From positions 2,542,001-2,606,000 of the forward strand of contig NZ_CP022600.1 in NCBI RefSeq assembly GCF_002952215.1: a stretch of 64,000 nucleotides of DNA, written 5' to 3'. Position numbers and translations under genes: made by a program. Positions 17,879 to 27,462 of the stretch are shown piece by piece; positions within the stretch are counted from its first letter, which is position 1; each line of letters starts with the position of its first letter. A model generated the notes under the pieces. It worked only from the letters and a program-made list of their open reading frames with translations, was not told the DNA's origin and did not search any database. The stretch is from Porphyrobacter sp. HT-58-2 (GTDB taxonomy: Bacteria; Pseudomonadota; Alphaproteobacteria; Sphingomonadales; Sphingomonadaceae).

Positions 17879-18888
17879 GGCAGGATCGCCATCCCGTCTC
17901 CGCCCGCGCCGCCGGGGAGACGACGCAGTACCTTGCCGGTGGCGTAATCGACTTCGGCGACAGTGTCCGATCCGGTTTCGGCGACATAGATACGGCTGCC
18001 GTCAGCCGACCACAGGATGGTGACCTGAAAACGCGTCTCAGCCTCGGCGGGGCTTGAGACGACAATGGTGCGGATCACCTTGGCGGTGGCCGTGTCGATG
18101 ACGCTCAGGGTGCCGTCCTGCAGGTCTGACGTGATCGCAACATCGCCTTGCGGGCGGATTGCGATGCGCAGGGGAAAGCGCCCGGTCGCCACGGTCTCGC
18201 GCACCTCCATCTTATGCGGATCGAGCGCGAAGGCCTGGTTGGAGCCCCGCGCCGAGACCCACAGGGTTTCGCCATCGGGTGACAGGGAAATGCCCTCCGG
18301 CTCCTCCCCCACCGTGACCGAAAGCGGCGCGCGGCGGGTGACGAGATCGATCCGCGTCACCGTGCGCGACCCGAGATCAGTGGTCCACGCCACGCTTTCA
18401 TCAGGTGCGACCACGATCATGTGGCTGCCTTGCTGGGCGGTGGCGAACTCGGTCAGGGCGGGCTTTTCAGACAGGGGATGTTCGATCCTGAAGATCGACT
18501 GCCGCGCCTCGGTGGTGACATAGATCGTTCCGCCGGGATGCCAGACAATGCCATGCGGACGGGCGTTGCGGCCCACGGTGATGCTGACGACCTTTTCGAG
18601 AGAATCGGTGCGGAAGATATCGACACTCCAGCCGCCATAGCAGGCGAGCGCGACATGACGGCCATCAGGCGAGGTGGCAAGCTCGTGCGGATTGGCGCAG
18701 CTTGGCACCCTGAGCACTTGCCTGCCGGTCGCCAGATCGACCTTGGCCAGACTGTTGCCGCGCTTGGCCGCGACAAACAGCGTCGGTGGCATAGTAGCTG
18801 CCCCCGCCCTGTCCGGCGCTTCAACCGGCGTGCAGGCGGCGAGCACCAGCAGCGCAGCCCCCACGATCCATCCGCGCCCGCGTCGCAT
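17875..18888 (-). CDS. YncE-like beta-propeller lipoprotein
   Basis: A 337-residue protein with a lipoprotein signal (lipobox LAAC near residue 19, counting from the ATG at 18888) and at least five blade-like repeats of the YVTN/cytochrome-d1 kind, with signatures such as LATSPDGRHVALAC, VAPDESVAWTTD, ISLSPDGETLWVSARG and ILWSADGSRIYVAE. Such proteins usually fold as seven-bladed propellers in the periplasm and act in binding or scaffolding. The start overlaps the M2 peptidase stop by one base. The ligand is unknown; a role alongside the neighbouring peptidase is a guess. Confidence 0.82.
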   Translation of the reverse strand: MRRGRGWIVGAALLVLAACTPVEAPDRAGAATMPPTLFVAAKRGNSLAKVDLATGRQVLRVPSCANPHELATSPDGRHVALACYGGWSVDIFRTDSLEKVVSITVGRNARPHGIVWHPGGTIYVTTEARQSIFRIEHPLSEKPALTEFATAQQGSHMIVVAPDESVAWTTDLGSRTVTRIDLVTRRAPLSVTVGEEPEGISLSPDGETLWVSARGSNQAFALDPHKMEVRETVATGRFPLRIAIRPQGDVAITSDLQDGTLSVIDTATAKVIRTIVVSSPAEAETRFQVTILWSADGSRIYVAETGSDTVAEVDYATGKVLRRLPGGAGGDGMAILP

Positions 18889-20738
18889 CACCAGCCGGCC
18901 TTCTCGCCCTTGTTCTGCTGATCGAGCCACTTCTTGAGCGGAGCAAAGTATTCAGCCATCGCCTTGCCGCTCATCTGTCGCTCGCCGGTGAAGGCTTCCA
19001 GAGCATCGGGCCAGGGCTTGGAGGCGCCCATTTCCAGCATCGCGTTGAGCTTCGCGCCGACCTCCTTGTTGCCGTAGAACGAGCAGCGGTGGAGCGGCCC
19101 CTTCCACCCGGCGGTGTCGCAGGCGGCCTTGTAGAACTGGAACTGGAGCAGCCGCGCGAGGAAATAGCGGGTGTAGCTGACGTTGCCGGGAATGTGATAT
19201 TTCGCCCCCGCATCAAAGCCCTCAGGATCACGCGGCACTGGCGGCACCACGCCCTGATAGTCGCGGCGCGGATCGTTCCATCCGGTGTTCATCGCAGCTT
19301 CCGGGATCGACCCATCGTAGAGCCCCCAGCGATAGCGATCGAGCAGCAATCCAAAAGGCAGGAACGCGACCTTGTCCATCGCCTGCCGCAACAACAGGCC
19401 AATGTCCTTGTCCGCGCTCGGCACGTCCTTGGGATCGAGCATGTCGATCTGGACCAGATATTCCGGCGTGATCGACAGCGCGATCATGTCGCCGATCGCC
19501 TCGTGGAACCCGTCATTGGCGCCAGTCAGGTGCAGGAAATCCTGCCCGTTATAGGCGCGCTGATAATAGTTGTGGCCCAGCTCGTGGTGGATGGTGATGA
19601 AGTCGTCCGCGTTGGGCTTGATGCACATCTTGATGCGTAGATCATCGACATTGTCGACGTTCCAGGCCGAGGCATGGCACACCACTTCGCGGTCGGCGGG
19701 CTTGGTGAACTGGCTGCGTTCCCAGAAGGTGGCAGGCAGTGGTGCAAAACCCAGCGACGAGAAAAACTGCTCACCCACCTTGACCATGCCGACCGCATCA
19801 AGGTTCTTCTTCGCGATAAGGTCGGTCAGATCATACCCAATATCGCCTGCGCCTGCAGGCGCGACCAGCGGGTAGATGTTGCCCCATTCCTGCGCCCACA
19901 TATTGCCCAGCAGGTCGGCACGGATCGGGCCGGTGCGCGGCTGGACGGCGTCGCCATACTTCTCGTTGAGCTTGCGCCGGACATAGGTGTGCAGCGCGAT
20001 ATAGAGCGGCTTGACCTCCTGCCACATCCGCTCCGTCTCGGCGGCGAACTGTTCGGGCGGCATATCGTACCCCGAACGCCACATGGCGCCGAAATCGGCA
20101 AAGCCCAATTCCTTGGCGCCTTCATTGGCGAGCGCAGTCATGCGAGCATAATCCGAACGCATCGGCGCGCCGACATTGTCATGCCAGCTTGCCCACATTT
20201 CCTTCAATTCTTCAGGCGTGCGGTCGAGATTGCCCATCTCGGCCTCGATATCGCTGCCGTTGATAGGCTGGCCGTTGAGCGTCCCCTTGCCCCGGCCATA
20301 GGCCGAGCCGAGACGGGTGGCGATGTCATTGAGTTCCTCGGCCGCGCCGGGGCGGTTCGGAGCGGGCAGTGAAATGCCGTTGCGCAGCATGTCGAGCTTG
20401 CGGGTAGTCTCGGCATCCAGTCCGGCAATGCGGGCATAGCGCGCCGCTTCGTTGGCATAGGCGACCTGCTTCAGCGTCAACTCGGCTCCATACTTGGCCG
20501 CGAGTGTGTCGCTGTCGTGGTTGATATAGGTCGCATTGATCCAGGAAATGTGGGCATAGGCCTTAGAGAAATCTGCAAAATCGGCCTCGACCATGGCGAT
20601 CCACGCCTTCGCCCCTTCAGGCGTTTCGGGATATTCGGCGACGGTTTGCGCAGGTGCATCCTGCGCCGCAAGAGGCGCGGCAACGGCAATAGCTAGCGCG
20701 GCTGCGGCACTCCGCAGAAGGGGGACGGCAAGATTCAT
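18888..20738 (-). CDS. M2 family metallopeptidase (ACE-like peptidyl-dipeptidase)
   Basis: A 616-residue secreted zinc peptidase related to angiotensin-converting enzyme. A signal peptide ends near AAPLAAQ (residue 26). The zinc site is complete: HELGH at 385-389 with the third ligand Glu413 in FHEAIGD. It would release C-terminal dipeptides from peptides in the periplasm. It is the first gene of the run leading to the propeller lipoprotein, the retropepsin and rimK. Its own promoter should lie in the 63 bases before the ATG. Confidence 0.94.
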   Translation of the reverse strand: MNLAVPLLRSAAAALAIAVAAPLAAQDAPAQTVAEYPETPEGAKAWIAMVEADFADFSKAYAHISWINATYINHDSDTLAAKYGAELTLKQVAYANEAARYARIAGLDAETTRKLDMLRNGISLPAPNRPGAAEELNDIATRLGSAYGRGKGTLNGQPINGSDIEAEMGNLDRTPEELKEMWASWHDNVGAPMRSDYARMTALANEGAKELGFADFGAMWRSGYDMPPEQFAAETERMWQEVKPLYIALHTYVRRKLNEKYGDAVQPRTGPIRADLLGNMWAQEWGNIYPLVAPAGAGDIGYDLTDLIAKKNLDAVGMVKVGEQFFSSLGFAPLPATFWERSQFTKPADREVVCHASAWNVDNVDDLRIKMCIKPNADDFITIHHELGHNYYQRAYNGQDFLHLTGANDGFHEAIGDMIALSITPEYLVQIDMLDPKDVPSADKDIGLLLRQAMDKVAFLPFGLLLDRYRWGLYDGSIPEAAMNTGWNDPRRDYQGVVPPVPRDPEGFDAGAKYHIPGNVSYTRYFLARLLQFQFYKAACDTAGWKGPLHRCSFYGNKEVGAKLNAMLEMGASKPWPDALEAFTGERQMSGKAMAEYFAPLKKWLDQQNKGEKAGW

Positions 20739-20801
20739 GATGGCAGGTTCCCGTCAGTCATGTGACAATGCTGGAGGGTTTGAACCCCTCGGCAGCGGGA
20801 A

Positions 20802-21572
20802 TCAAGCCGCCAGAAAGCCTGTGATTGCCTCGCCGAGTTCAGGCTTGGTCACACTGCTCATATGCGTTCCGGGAACGGCGATATAGCGCGCATCGGGCAG
20901 CAGCGCGGCAAGTTCCTCGGCCGAGCCATTGTCCTGATCCGCGTCACCGCAGATCACGGCAGTTGGCATCGTGATGGAGGCGAGGCGCGCGACGTCGAAA
21001 TCATCCATCGCATCAAGCAGCAGGCGCGCCGCACTACGGTCGACACCCTGCGACCTGAGAAAGGTGCGCGCGGCGAAGGCAGGGTCGCCGGGACGAATCG
21101 TGTCGAATTCGTCGATCACCCGCTTGAAGAAACCCGCACGTCGCTGCCATTCGGAAAGGCCTGCCAACCCCATCCCGCACACACACAAACGGCGCGGTTC
21201 GAGAATTCCGTAGGCCACCGCGTGGATTGCTGTGCGTGCGCCGAGCGAGAAGCCGACCAAGTCGAAACTTCCCGGTGCCAATTCCATTTGCTCCGCCAGC
21301 GCGGCCACATCGCGCACAAGCACGCCGACCGGATAGGCCGCTGGATCGCGCGGCGCCGCGCTCTCGCCGTGAACACGGAAATCGAACATGATTGCGCGGC
21401 AGCCCGCCGCCGCTAGCCGAGCGCCGTGGCCCCACTTGATCCAGTTCATCTGGGCCGAGGAAAACAGCCCATGGAGCAGGATCACGGGGCGGCCCGCGCC
21501 TTCAGTATGCACGGCAAGTTCGGTGCCGTCGAAGCTGGCGAAGCGGAAGGTCTCGGTCACCGGAAGAAACAT
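20802..21572 (-). CDS. Alpha/beta hydrolase
   Basis: A 256-residue alpha/beta-fold hydrolase: oxyanion segment ILLHGLFSS, nucleophile elbow GFSLG with Ser109, and a C-terminal VPGTHMSSV that supplies the catalytic His. An acid at AVICGDADQDNG completes the triad. The ester or amide substrate is unknown. There is no signal peptide. The start overlaps the upstream lipoprotein gene's end by 16 bases, so they are probably cotranscribed. Confidence 0.85.
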   Translation of the reverse strand: MFLPVTETFRFASFDGTELAVHTEGAGRPVILLHGLFSSAQMNWIKWGHGARLAAAGCRAIMFDFRVHGESAAPRDPAAYPVGVLVRDVAALAEQMELAPGSFDLVGFSLGARTAIHAVAYGILEPRRLCVCGMGLAGLSEWQRRAGFFKRVIDEFDTIRPGDPAFAARTFLRSQGVDRSAARLLLDAMDDFDVARLASITMPTAVICGDADQDNGSAEELAALLPDARYIAVPGTHMSSVTKPELGEAITGFLAA

Positions 21573-22129
21573 TGGGTTCCGGCGTAGAGCATCTCCACCT
21601 TGTCGCCCGCAATGAACCCGCCGATGCGCTCTCCAAGGGCGAATTCCTCACCCAGCGTGCTACCCTCGACCAGCGCAAAGCCGGGTGCAGCCTCGGCATC
21701 GGCACGGGGGCTGCCGACCTGCACCTTGCCTGCCAGCCGGACAGTGCCGCTGGCAGGCGTATCGCCGTCCTGTGTCAAATGCCAGTTCCAGCCCACCAGC
21801 CGCCCCTGCTGGAAGTGAGCGGTGAGGCCACCGGGGAAGTCCGTGAAGGTGATCGCACCGGCCCCGCATTCAGGATTCTCGCCCGTACGCAGCACTGGCC
21901 CCAGCGTCCGGACAAGCGAAGCCTCGACCTCCTTCTGGCCGGCCGCGAAATAGAACGCTTCAGGGCCCGCAGACAGGCCTTCGGCACGCAGCTCAACGAC
22001 GTCAACCGCAAGCGCCCGGTCGGCAGTTTCACCTTGCTGACGTTCCGCCGGGCTCGGCACATCGCCGTTGTCACAGCCCGCCAGCGCGAGCGCGCCTGCC
22101 AACATCAAGAGACCCACTCCGCGCGTCAT
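21557..22129 (-). CDS. Hypothetical lipoprotein
   Basis: A 190-residue protein with a clear lipoprotein signal peptide (lipobox LAGC, Cys near residue 18) and no recognised domain. The mature part has three further cysteines or so, including a terminal CFFR end. ATG at 22129 overlaps the stop of the DUF2238 gene (ATGA), which decides the start over an upstream in-frame ATG. Function unknown. Confidence 0.75.
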   Translation of the reverse strand: MTRGVGLLMLAGALALAGCDNGDVPSPAERQQGETADRALAVDVVELRAEGLSAGPEAFYFAAGQKEVEASLVRTLGPVLRTGENPECGAGAITFTDFPGGLTAHFQQGRLVGWNWHLTQDGDTPASGTVRLAGKVQVGSPRADAEAAPGFALVEGSTLGEEFALGERIGGFIAGDKVEMLYAGTQCFFR

Positions 22130-22746
22130 TCCTGCATCCCTTTCCACCACCCGGCCCTGCGTACCAGCGGGGCGACCAGAATTGCTCCCAAGGCCGCTAG
22201 CGCCATATCCTTCTGCGCGTCAAACATGTCGCCCTGTTCGCCATTATAGGCTCGGGCTGCCTCAGGGGCGAGCGCGAGGGTGAGGCTCCATTCGAAGATT
22301 TCGTAGAGCCCGCCCACCGCAAGCACGAATAGCACACCGAAAACGAGCGCCATTCGTCGCGAAAGGCCCCAGTATCGCACACCTGCCTCCACCATGGGCG
22401 GCATGGCGAGCAGGCCGAAGGCGAAATGTACCACCCGATCGAACATGTTGCGCTGAAACCCGAAAGCTTCGTTGATCCCCCCGCTTAACCACGCATCATA
22501 GGGCACGAAACTGTAAGACCAGCGCGCGGCAAAGAGATGCAGAAGGACAAACGCGGCCATGCATCCGGCGGATAGATTGCTGATCGGCCAGCGCCGCAAT
22601 GCCCGCCAGCCCACCGGCAGCAGCAGCACCACCGGCCCGACCTGAAGCCACGTATTGGCCGGATAAAGCGCGCCCCAAGCGCTCAGCGGCACGCCCAGTG
22701 CCACTGCCGCGAGCATCCATGTCTGCGCCAGCGGTAACCGCGCCAC
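22126..22746 (-). CDS. DUF2238 (YjdF-like) membrane protein
   Basis: A 206-residue integral membrane protein with about six hydrophobic helices. The motif YEIFEWS near the centre and GEQGDMFDAQKDM toward the end are typical of the YjdF/DUF2238 family, whose function is not known. The GTG at 22746 lies 8 bases past the asd stop with GAAGAAGGG upstream; an ATG at 22716 is the alternative. The longer upstream frame overlaps asd and is not used. Confidence 0.75.
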   Translation of the reverse strand: MARLPLAQTWMLAAVALGVPLSAWGALYPANTWLQVGPVVLLLPVGWRALRRWPISNLSAGCMAAFVLLHLFAARWSYSFVPYDAWLSGGINEAFGFQRNMFDRVVHFAFGLLAMPPMVEAGVRYWGLSRRMALVFGVLFVLAVGGLYEIFEWSLTLALAPEAARAYNGEQGDMFDAQKDMALAALGAILVAPLVRRAGWWKGMQE

Positions 22747-22754
22747 GCGCGCAG

Positions 22755-23780
22755 TCAGCCCTTCTTCAGGTGCCGCCGCCCGAGCAGTTCGGCGATCTGC
22801 ACCGCGTTGAGGGCGGCCCCTTTGCGCAGATTGTCCGAGACGCACCACAGCGTCAGGCCGTTCTCCACCGTCGGGTCTTCGCGCACCCGGCTGACAAAGG
22901 TCGCGGCATCGCCGACGCATTCGATCGGGGTGATGTAGCCCCCGTCCTCGCGCTTATCGACCAGCATCACGCCGGGGGCTTCGCGCAGGATGTCCATCGC
23001 CTGTTCGGCAGAGATTTCGTTCTCGAACTCGATATTGACGGCCTCCGAATGGCCGACAAACACTGGCACGCGCACGCAGGTCGCGGTCAGCTTGATCTTC
23101 GGATCGAGGATCTTCTTGGTCTCGACCACCATCTTCCATTCTTCCTTGGTCGAACCATCGTCGAGGAAGCTGTCGATATGGGGGATGACGTTGAAGGCGA
23201 TCTGCTTGGTGAACTTCTGCGGTTCGACCGGATCGCCGACGAAGATCGCGCGGGACTGGGCGAACAGCTCGTCCATCCCGGCCTTCCCAGCGCCCGACGT
23301 CGACTGATAGGTGCTCACCACCACGCGCTTGATGGTTGCTGCATCGTGCAGCGGCTTCAGCGCCACCACCAGCTGTGCGGTCGAGCAGTTGGGGTTGGCG
23401 ATAATGTTGCGGGCGGTGTAGCCGTCAATCGCGTCGGGGTTCACCTCGGGCACGATCAGCGGAACATCGGGATCCATGCGGTAGAGCGACGAGTTGTCAA
23501 TCACGATGCAACCGGCAGCCGCTGCCTTGGGGGCATACTCCTTGGCCGGACCGGAGCCCGCCGCGAACAGGGCAATGTCCCAGCCGGCAAAATCGAAATG
23601 CTCGATGTTCTTGCACTTGAGCATCTTGCCGGTGTCGCCGAATTCGACTTCACTCCCCGTCGAGCGCGGCGAGGCAACCGCGGCGACTTCGTCGCACGGA
23701 AACTCACGCTCGGCGAGGACCTGCATCATTTCGCGTCCGACATTGCCGGTCGCGCCGACCACTGCCACCCGGTAACCCAC
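22755..23780 (-). CDS. asd: Aspartate-semialdehyde dehydrogenase
   Basis: Asd reduces aspartyl phosphate to aspartate semialdehyde, feeding lysine/diaminopimelate, threonine and methionine synthesis. Seen: NADP loop GATGNVG (9-15), active-site Cys132 in IIANPNCSTAQ, and a C-terminal CVSDNLRKGAALNAVQIAE. Length is 341 residues. The start is the GTG at 23780, preceded by CAGGAGAAT; the upstream open frame lacks a ribosome site. The DUF2238 and lipoprotein genes follow in tight succession. Confidence 0.96.
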   Translation of the reverse strand: MGYRVAVVGATGNVGREMMQVLAEREFPCDEVAAVASPRSTGSEVEFGDTGKMLKCKNIEHFDFAGWDIALFAAGSGPAKEYAPKAAAAGCIVIDNSSLYRMDPDVPLIVPEVNPDAIDGYTARNIIANPNCSTAQLVVALKPLHDAATIKRVVVSTYQSTSGAGKAGMDELFAQSRAIFVGDPVEPQKFTKQIAFNVIPHIDSFLDDGSTKEEWKMVVETKKILDPKIKLTATCVRVPVFVGHSEAVNIEFENEISAEQAMDILREAPGVMLVDKREDGGYITPIECVGDAATFVSRVREDPTVENGLTLWCVSDNLRKGAALNAVQIAELLGRRHLKKG

Positions 23781-23877
23781 TTGGCATTCTCCTGATATTT
23801 TGCAGGTGCGAAATAGCGGCACTTGGCCCAAGCGCAACTGCTAACAGCGCGGTGCAGACCTATTCCGCCCCCATGAA

Positions 23878-26121
23878 TTACTGCGGCGGGGTCACCCCGT
23901 GGCGTTCAAGGAAGCGGAAGATCGAATTCCACACATGCGGGCCGATCTTGGGGCCGGAGACGCGGTGGGTGTAGCCGGGGTAGAGCATCATCTCGAACGG
24001 CGTGTTGCTTTCCTGCAGCACAGAAATGAGTTCCGAGGCGTTCTCGAACACCACGTTATCGTCTGCCATGCCGTGGATCAGCAACAGCGGATCGGCGATT
24101 TTCGTCGCGTCGGGAATGGCGCTGGCTGTCTCGTAGGCCTCCGGCACCTCGCGGGGATCTCCCATATAGCGTTCGGTATAGTGGGTGTCGTAAAGCTCCC
24201 AGCGGGTCACCGGTGCGCCGGAAATGCCCGCCGCATAGAGACCGGGGTCTGCCTCCAGCATCTTCAGCGTCATGTAGCCGCCATAGGACCAACCATAGGT
24301 CGCGATCTTGTCGGGATCGACGAAGTCGAGCGCCTTCAGGAACTGCGCCCCTGCCTTCTGGTCGCGCACTTCGGCCCCGCCCATCGCGCGGTAGAGCGGC
24401 TGTTCGAAATCCACGCCCCGGTTGGCCGAGCCGCGATTGTCGAGTTCGAAGAAGATATAGCCCTTGTCGACAATCGCCTGCGCCAGCGCCCCGCCCCAGC
24501 CCTTGGTCACGGTCTGCGGCCCCGGCCCGCCATAGTGCTGGAAGAATACAGGGTAACGCTTACCAGGTTCTATCTCGGGCTTCATCATCATCCAGTGGAG
24601 CGGTGTGCCGTCCTCGGCGGCAATAGTGCCGAATTCGGGCATCACGTGGCTGGCCAGGAAGGGGGCGTAGGGGTGGTCGCCCTCGATGCGGTTCTCCTCA
24701 ATCCACGCCACTCGCGCGCCATCCGGCGTCGCCAGATAGGATTGCGGCGGCTGGTTCGGGCCGGAGCGCGAAACGTAGAGCAGCCGCCCCGCCCCATCCA
24801 TGCTCGCGGAATTGGTGAAGGCGGGATCGGTAAGCAACTCGGGCTCCCCGGTGCCATCCAGCCGCGCGCGATATATCTGCTGGGTCAGCACATCTGCCGT
24901 CGCCTGATAGGTAAAGGTGCCCGCTGCCTCGTCGACGCCGACCAGCGAAGTCGTGGGCGAGGTACCGTTGGTGAGCTGCTGCCATGCCCCGCCATCGTAG
25001 CGGTAGAAATGGCCGTAACCATCTCGCTCCGACCACCACAGCAGGCTGCCGTCCTTGAGGAAGCGGTAATTGTCCGAGAGGTTGACCCAGTAATCGGGCC
25101 GCGCTGCGTTCTCGGTGAACCAGACGGTGCTCGCACCCGTGACAGGATCGACCCGAAGCATGTCGATTTTCGTCTGCGCGCGATCCTGGCGCTGGACGTA
25201 GATCGCGCTCGCATCCGGCGCCCAGTCGACGCGGGCGACATAGATGTCGATGTTGAGCCCGAGATCGACCTTGACGCTGTTTCCGCCGTCCGGGTCCATC
25301 ATGTAGAGTTCGACCACGGCATTGTCGGTGCCCGCGGCCGGATAGCGCTGGTCAAACACCTTGGTGCCCTTGGCCCCGATTGCCGCACGGGTGACGATGC
25401 CGACCGGGCTTTCATCGGTGCGCTGGACGACGATGCGGCTGTCATCGGGCGACCACCAGTAGCCCTGAAGGCGCGCCATTTCCTCCTGCGCGACGAATTC
25501 TGCCTCGCCCCAGCGGATCGTCTCGGCCTCGTCGGCGGGGGTAATCGGCGCAGCCTCGCCGCCCACCGGCCCGGTCCACAGCCGCCGGTCGCGCACGAAG
25601 GAGACATAGCCGCCCTTGCTCGACAGCTTGGGGTTGAGTTCTGTTTCTTCGGTGTCGGTCAGACGCGTGACGGTGCCATCGAGCTTTGCCAGAAACAGAT
25701 CGCCGTCGAGCGGCACCAGCACTCCGCTACCGTCGCTCGACCATTGATAGGTAATGATGCCCTTGAGCCCGGCGACGCGGGCGCGCTCGCGCTGCATCTT
25801 TTCGTCCTCGGAAAGCTCCTTGCCGCTGCCGAGCTTGGCCGAATCGACCAGCATCCGCCATTCGCGGGTTTCGATGTCATAGCCCCACAGGTCATAGCGC
25901 TCGCGTTCGTCAGCGCGGTTCCTGAGCAGGGTGAGATAGCGGCCATCAGGCGACAGCTTCACCTGTCGCGGCGCAGGGCCATCAAGGCCGGGGGAGGCAA
26001 AGACGCGTTCGAAGGACAGAGTGGGCGCTTCGGCCTCAGACATGGCTGGCGTCTCCGCAAGGACGGGCGTTGTCAGACAGGTGGAGAGGGAAAGGGCAAC
26101 CGCAGCAAGAACCGAACGCAT
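23878..26121 (-). CDS. S9 family peptidase (dipeptidyl-peptidase IV-like)
   Basis: A 747-residue secreted serine peptidase that would remove N-terminal Xaa-Pro dipeptides or cleave related peptides. A signal peptide ends near PVLAETPA (about residue 22). A beta-propeller domain fills roughly residues 40-490, and the C-terminal alpha/beta-hydrolase domain carries Ser612 in GWSYGGYMT, Asp687/688 in GMADDN and His719 in YTHRVS. Glu-containing motif VAQEEMARLQGYWWSPD matches the DPP-IV double-Glu region. It is monocistronic by spacing. Confidence 0.93.
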   Translation of the reverse strand: MRSVLAAVALSLSTCLTTPVLAETPAMSEAEAPTLSFERVFASPGLDGPAPRQVKLSPDGRYLTLLRNRADERERYDLWGYDIETREWRMLVDSAKLGSGKELSEDEKMQRERARVAGLKGIITYQWSSDGSGVLVPLDGDLFLAKLDGTVTRLTDTEETELNPKLSSKGGYVSFVRDRRLWTGPVGGEAAPITPADEAETIRWGEAEFVAQEEMARLQGYWWSPDDSRIVVQRTDESPVGIVTRAAIGAKGTKVFDQRYPAAGTDNAVVELYMMDPDGGNSVKVDLGLNIDIYVARVDWAPDASAIYVQRQDRAQTKIDMLRVDPVTGASTVWFTENAARPDYWVNLSDNYRFLKDGSLLWWSERDGYGHFYRYDGGAWQQLTNGTSPTTSLVGVDEAAGTFTYQATADVLTQQIYRARLDGTGEPELLTDPAFTNSASMDGAGRLLYVSRSGPNQPPQSYLATPDGARVAWIEENRIEGDHPYAPFLASHVMPEFGTIAAEDGTPLHWMMMKPEIEPGKRYPVFFQHYGGPGPQTVTKGWGGALAQAIVDKGYIFFELDNRGSANRGVDFEQPLYRAMGGAEVRDQKAGAQFLKALDFVDPDKIATYGWSYGGYMTLKMLEADPGLYAAGISGAPVTRWELYDTHYTERYMGDPREVPEAYETASAIPDATKIADPLLLIHGMADDNVVFENASELISVLQESNTPFEMMLYPGYTHRVSGPKIGPHVWNSIFRFLERHGVTPPQ

Positions 26122-26210
26122 TCAAAGCTCACCTCGTCGTGGCAGACCGCACAAGCTGCGGCGCGCCACGTTCCTCGCAACCGCGCAGCCCAAAGGCAAG
26201 AGGTACAAAC

Positions 26211-26241
26211 GAAAAGGGCGGCACCTTGCGGCACCGCCCTT
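26211..26241 (-). terminator. Terminator after rplS
   Basis: On the minus strand a 10-base stem (26216-26225 with 26230-26239, two G-T pairs) closed by a GCAA tetraloop is followed by TTTTC. It lies about 25 bases after the rplS stop and ends the ffh-to-rplS operon. Confidence 0.85.
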
Positions 26242-26264
26242 CGTGTTTCGGTGGCTGAGACGCC

Positions 26265-26633
26265 TTACGCCTTGGGCGCGGTCGCCTTGCGCTCGACGAT
26301 ACGTGCGCTCTTGCCGGTGCGGCCGCGCAGGTAATAGAGCTTGGCGCGGCGCACCACGCCGCGGCGGACCACGGTGATGCTCTCGACGATCGGCGAGTAG
26401 AGCGGGAAAACGCGCTCGACGCCTTCGCCAAAGCTCATCTTGCGCACAGTGAAGTTCGAACCCATGCCGCGGTTCGAACGGGCGATCACGACGCCTTCAT
26501 AGTTCTGAATACGCTCGCGGTTGCCTTCCTTCACCTTCACGCCGACGCGGACGGTGTCGCCTGCGCGGAATTCGGGGATGTCCTTGCCGGACTTGGCGAT
26601 TTCTTCGGCTTCAATCTGCTGGATCAGGTTCAC
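26265..26633 (-). CDS. rplS: 50S ribosomal protein L19
   Basis: L19 lies at the subunit interface. The N-terminal (V)[16 protein letters not shown], the [17 protein letters not shown] region and the [12 protein letters not shown] end are diagnostic; 122 residues. The start is a GTG at 26633, chosen because the family begins MNLIQQ. It overlaps the trmD 3' end by 23 bases, so translation of the two is coupled. It is the last gene of the operon and is followed by a strong terminator. Confidence 0.97.
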   Translation of the reverse strand: MNLIQQIEAEEIAKSGKDIPEFRAGDTVRVGVKVKEGNRERIQNYEGVVIARSNRGMGSNFTVRKMSFGEGVERVFPLYSPIVESITVVRRGVVRRAKLYYLRGRTGKSARIVERKATAPKA

Positions 26634-27462
26634 TGGTCCGGTTCCTTCGTTTTTGCCGCGCGCCAGAGGCAGACTGGACCCGAGCACCCTCATGGCGCTC
26701 CCACAAGTCCGGCCTGCGTGACCGTGTGTCGTCCTCGCTCCTTGCCTTGCGCCAAGCAGCGATCTTCGCATGATCCCCCGATCGCAGCACTTCGGGGATC
26801 GTGCGCCCTTCCCATTCCTGAGGTCGGGTATAGTGCGGGTATTCGAGAAGGCCGTTTTCGTACGACTCTTCCGCCCCGCTCAAGGTGGCGCCCATTACGC
26901 CGGGAATTAGGCGAATGCAAGCGTCAAGGATGGTGAGCGCCGCCATCTCGCCGCCCGATAACACGATGTCGGCGAGGCTGACCTGCTCGATTGCGGGCCG
27001 GGCTTCGAACAGGCGTTCATCGAACCCCTCGAACCGCCCGCACAGGATGATGACGCCGGGGCCTGCCGCAAGCTCCCGGATGCGGGCTTGCGTGATGGGT
27101 TTGCCGCGCGGGGTCATGGCGAGGACGGGGCGCGTTACACCTTCCCCGTTCGTGTCGAGCGAAGTCGAGACACCTTTCTGTGTGTCACTGTCTCTCGACT
27201 GCGCTCGAGACGAACGGAGTTTTTCCGGCTCCTGCACGCTATCCAAAGCCCGCGCCAGCACATCGCACTTGAGCACCATCCCCGCCCCGCCGCCTGCGGG
27301 GGTATCGTCGACGGTGCGGTGCTTGTCGGTGGCAAAGTCGCGGATCTGCACCGTCTCGCAGGCCCACTTGGCCTCCGCCAGCGCGCGCCCCGCGATGGAA
27401 TGCCCGAGCGGCCCGGGGAACATCTCCGGGTAGAGCGTGAGGATGGTGGCGGTGAAGGTCAT
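26611..27462 (-). CDS. trmD: tRNA (guanine37-N1)-methyltransferase, with in-frame repeat insertion
   Basis: TrmD makes m1G37 in tRNAs reading CNN/CGG/GGG codons and prevents frameshifting; it is essential in most bacteria. Seen: [29 protein letters not shown] (residues 41-63), [15 protein letters not shown], and the knot region [17 protein letters not shown], all intact. Length 283 exceeds the usual 240-255 because residues about 82-106 are encoded by a 72-base palindromic repeat (27146-27217) related to one at 51729-51803. The insert falls before MTPRGKP, in a segment of variable length in the family. The ATG overlaps the preceding small ORF stop (ATGA). Confidence 0.93.
   Translation of the reverse strand: MTFTATILTLYPEMFPGPLGHSIAGRALAEAKWACETVQIRDFATDKHRTVDDTPAGGGAGMVLKCDVLARALDSVQEPEKLRSSRAQSRDSDTQKGVSTSLDTNGEGVTRPVLAMTPRGKPITQARIRELAAGPGVIILCGRFEGFDERLFEARPAIEQVSLADIVLSGGEMAALTILDACIRLIPGVMGATLSGAEESYENGLLEYPHYTRPQEWEGRTIPEVLRSGDHAKIAAWRKARSEDDTRSRRPDLWERHEGARVQSASGARQKRRNRTSEPDPAD
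27146..27217. repeat. Palindromic repeat inside trmD, family A copy 1
   Basis: Arms 27146-27173 and 27190-27217 (28 bases each) match as inverted repeats at 25 of 28 positions around a 16-base loop. Arm consensus begins CCGTTCGTGTCGAGCG. The same arms recur at 51729-51803. The element is 72 bases, a multiple of three, and is read through in frame by trmD. Confidence 0.92.

Noticed and set aside
23899..26334. 811-residue open frame antisense to the S9 peptidase
   Set aside because: Same effect of GC-rich third positions. The peptidase has a signal peptide and full catalytic triad; the antisense frame has neither family motifs nor a start signal.
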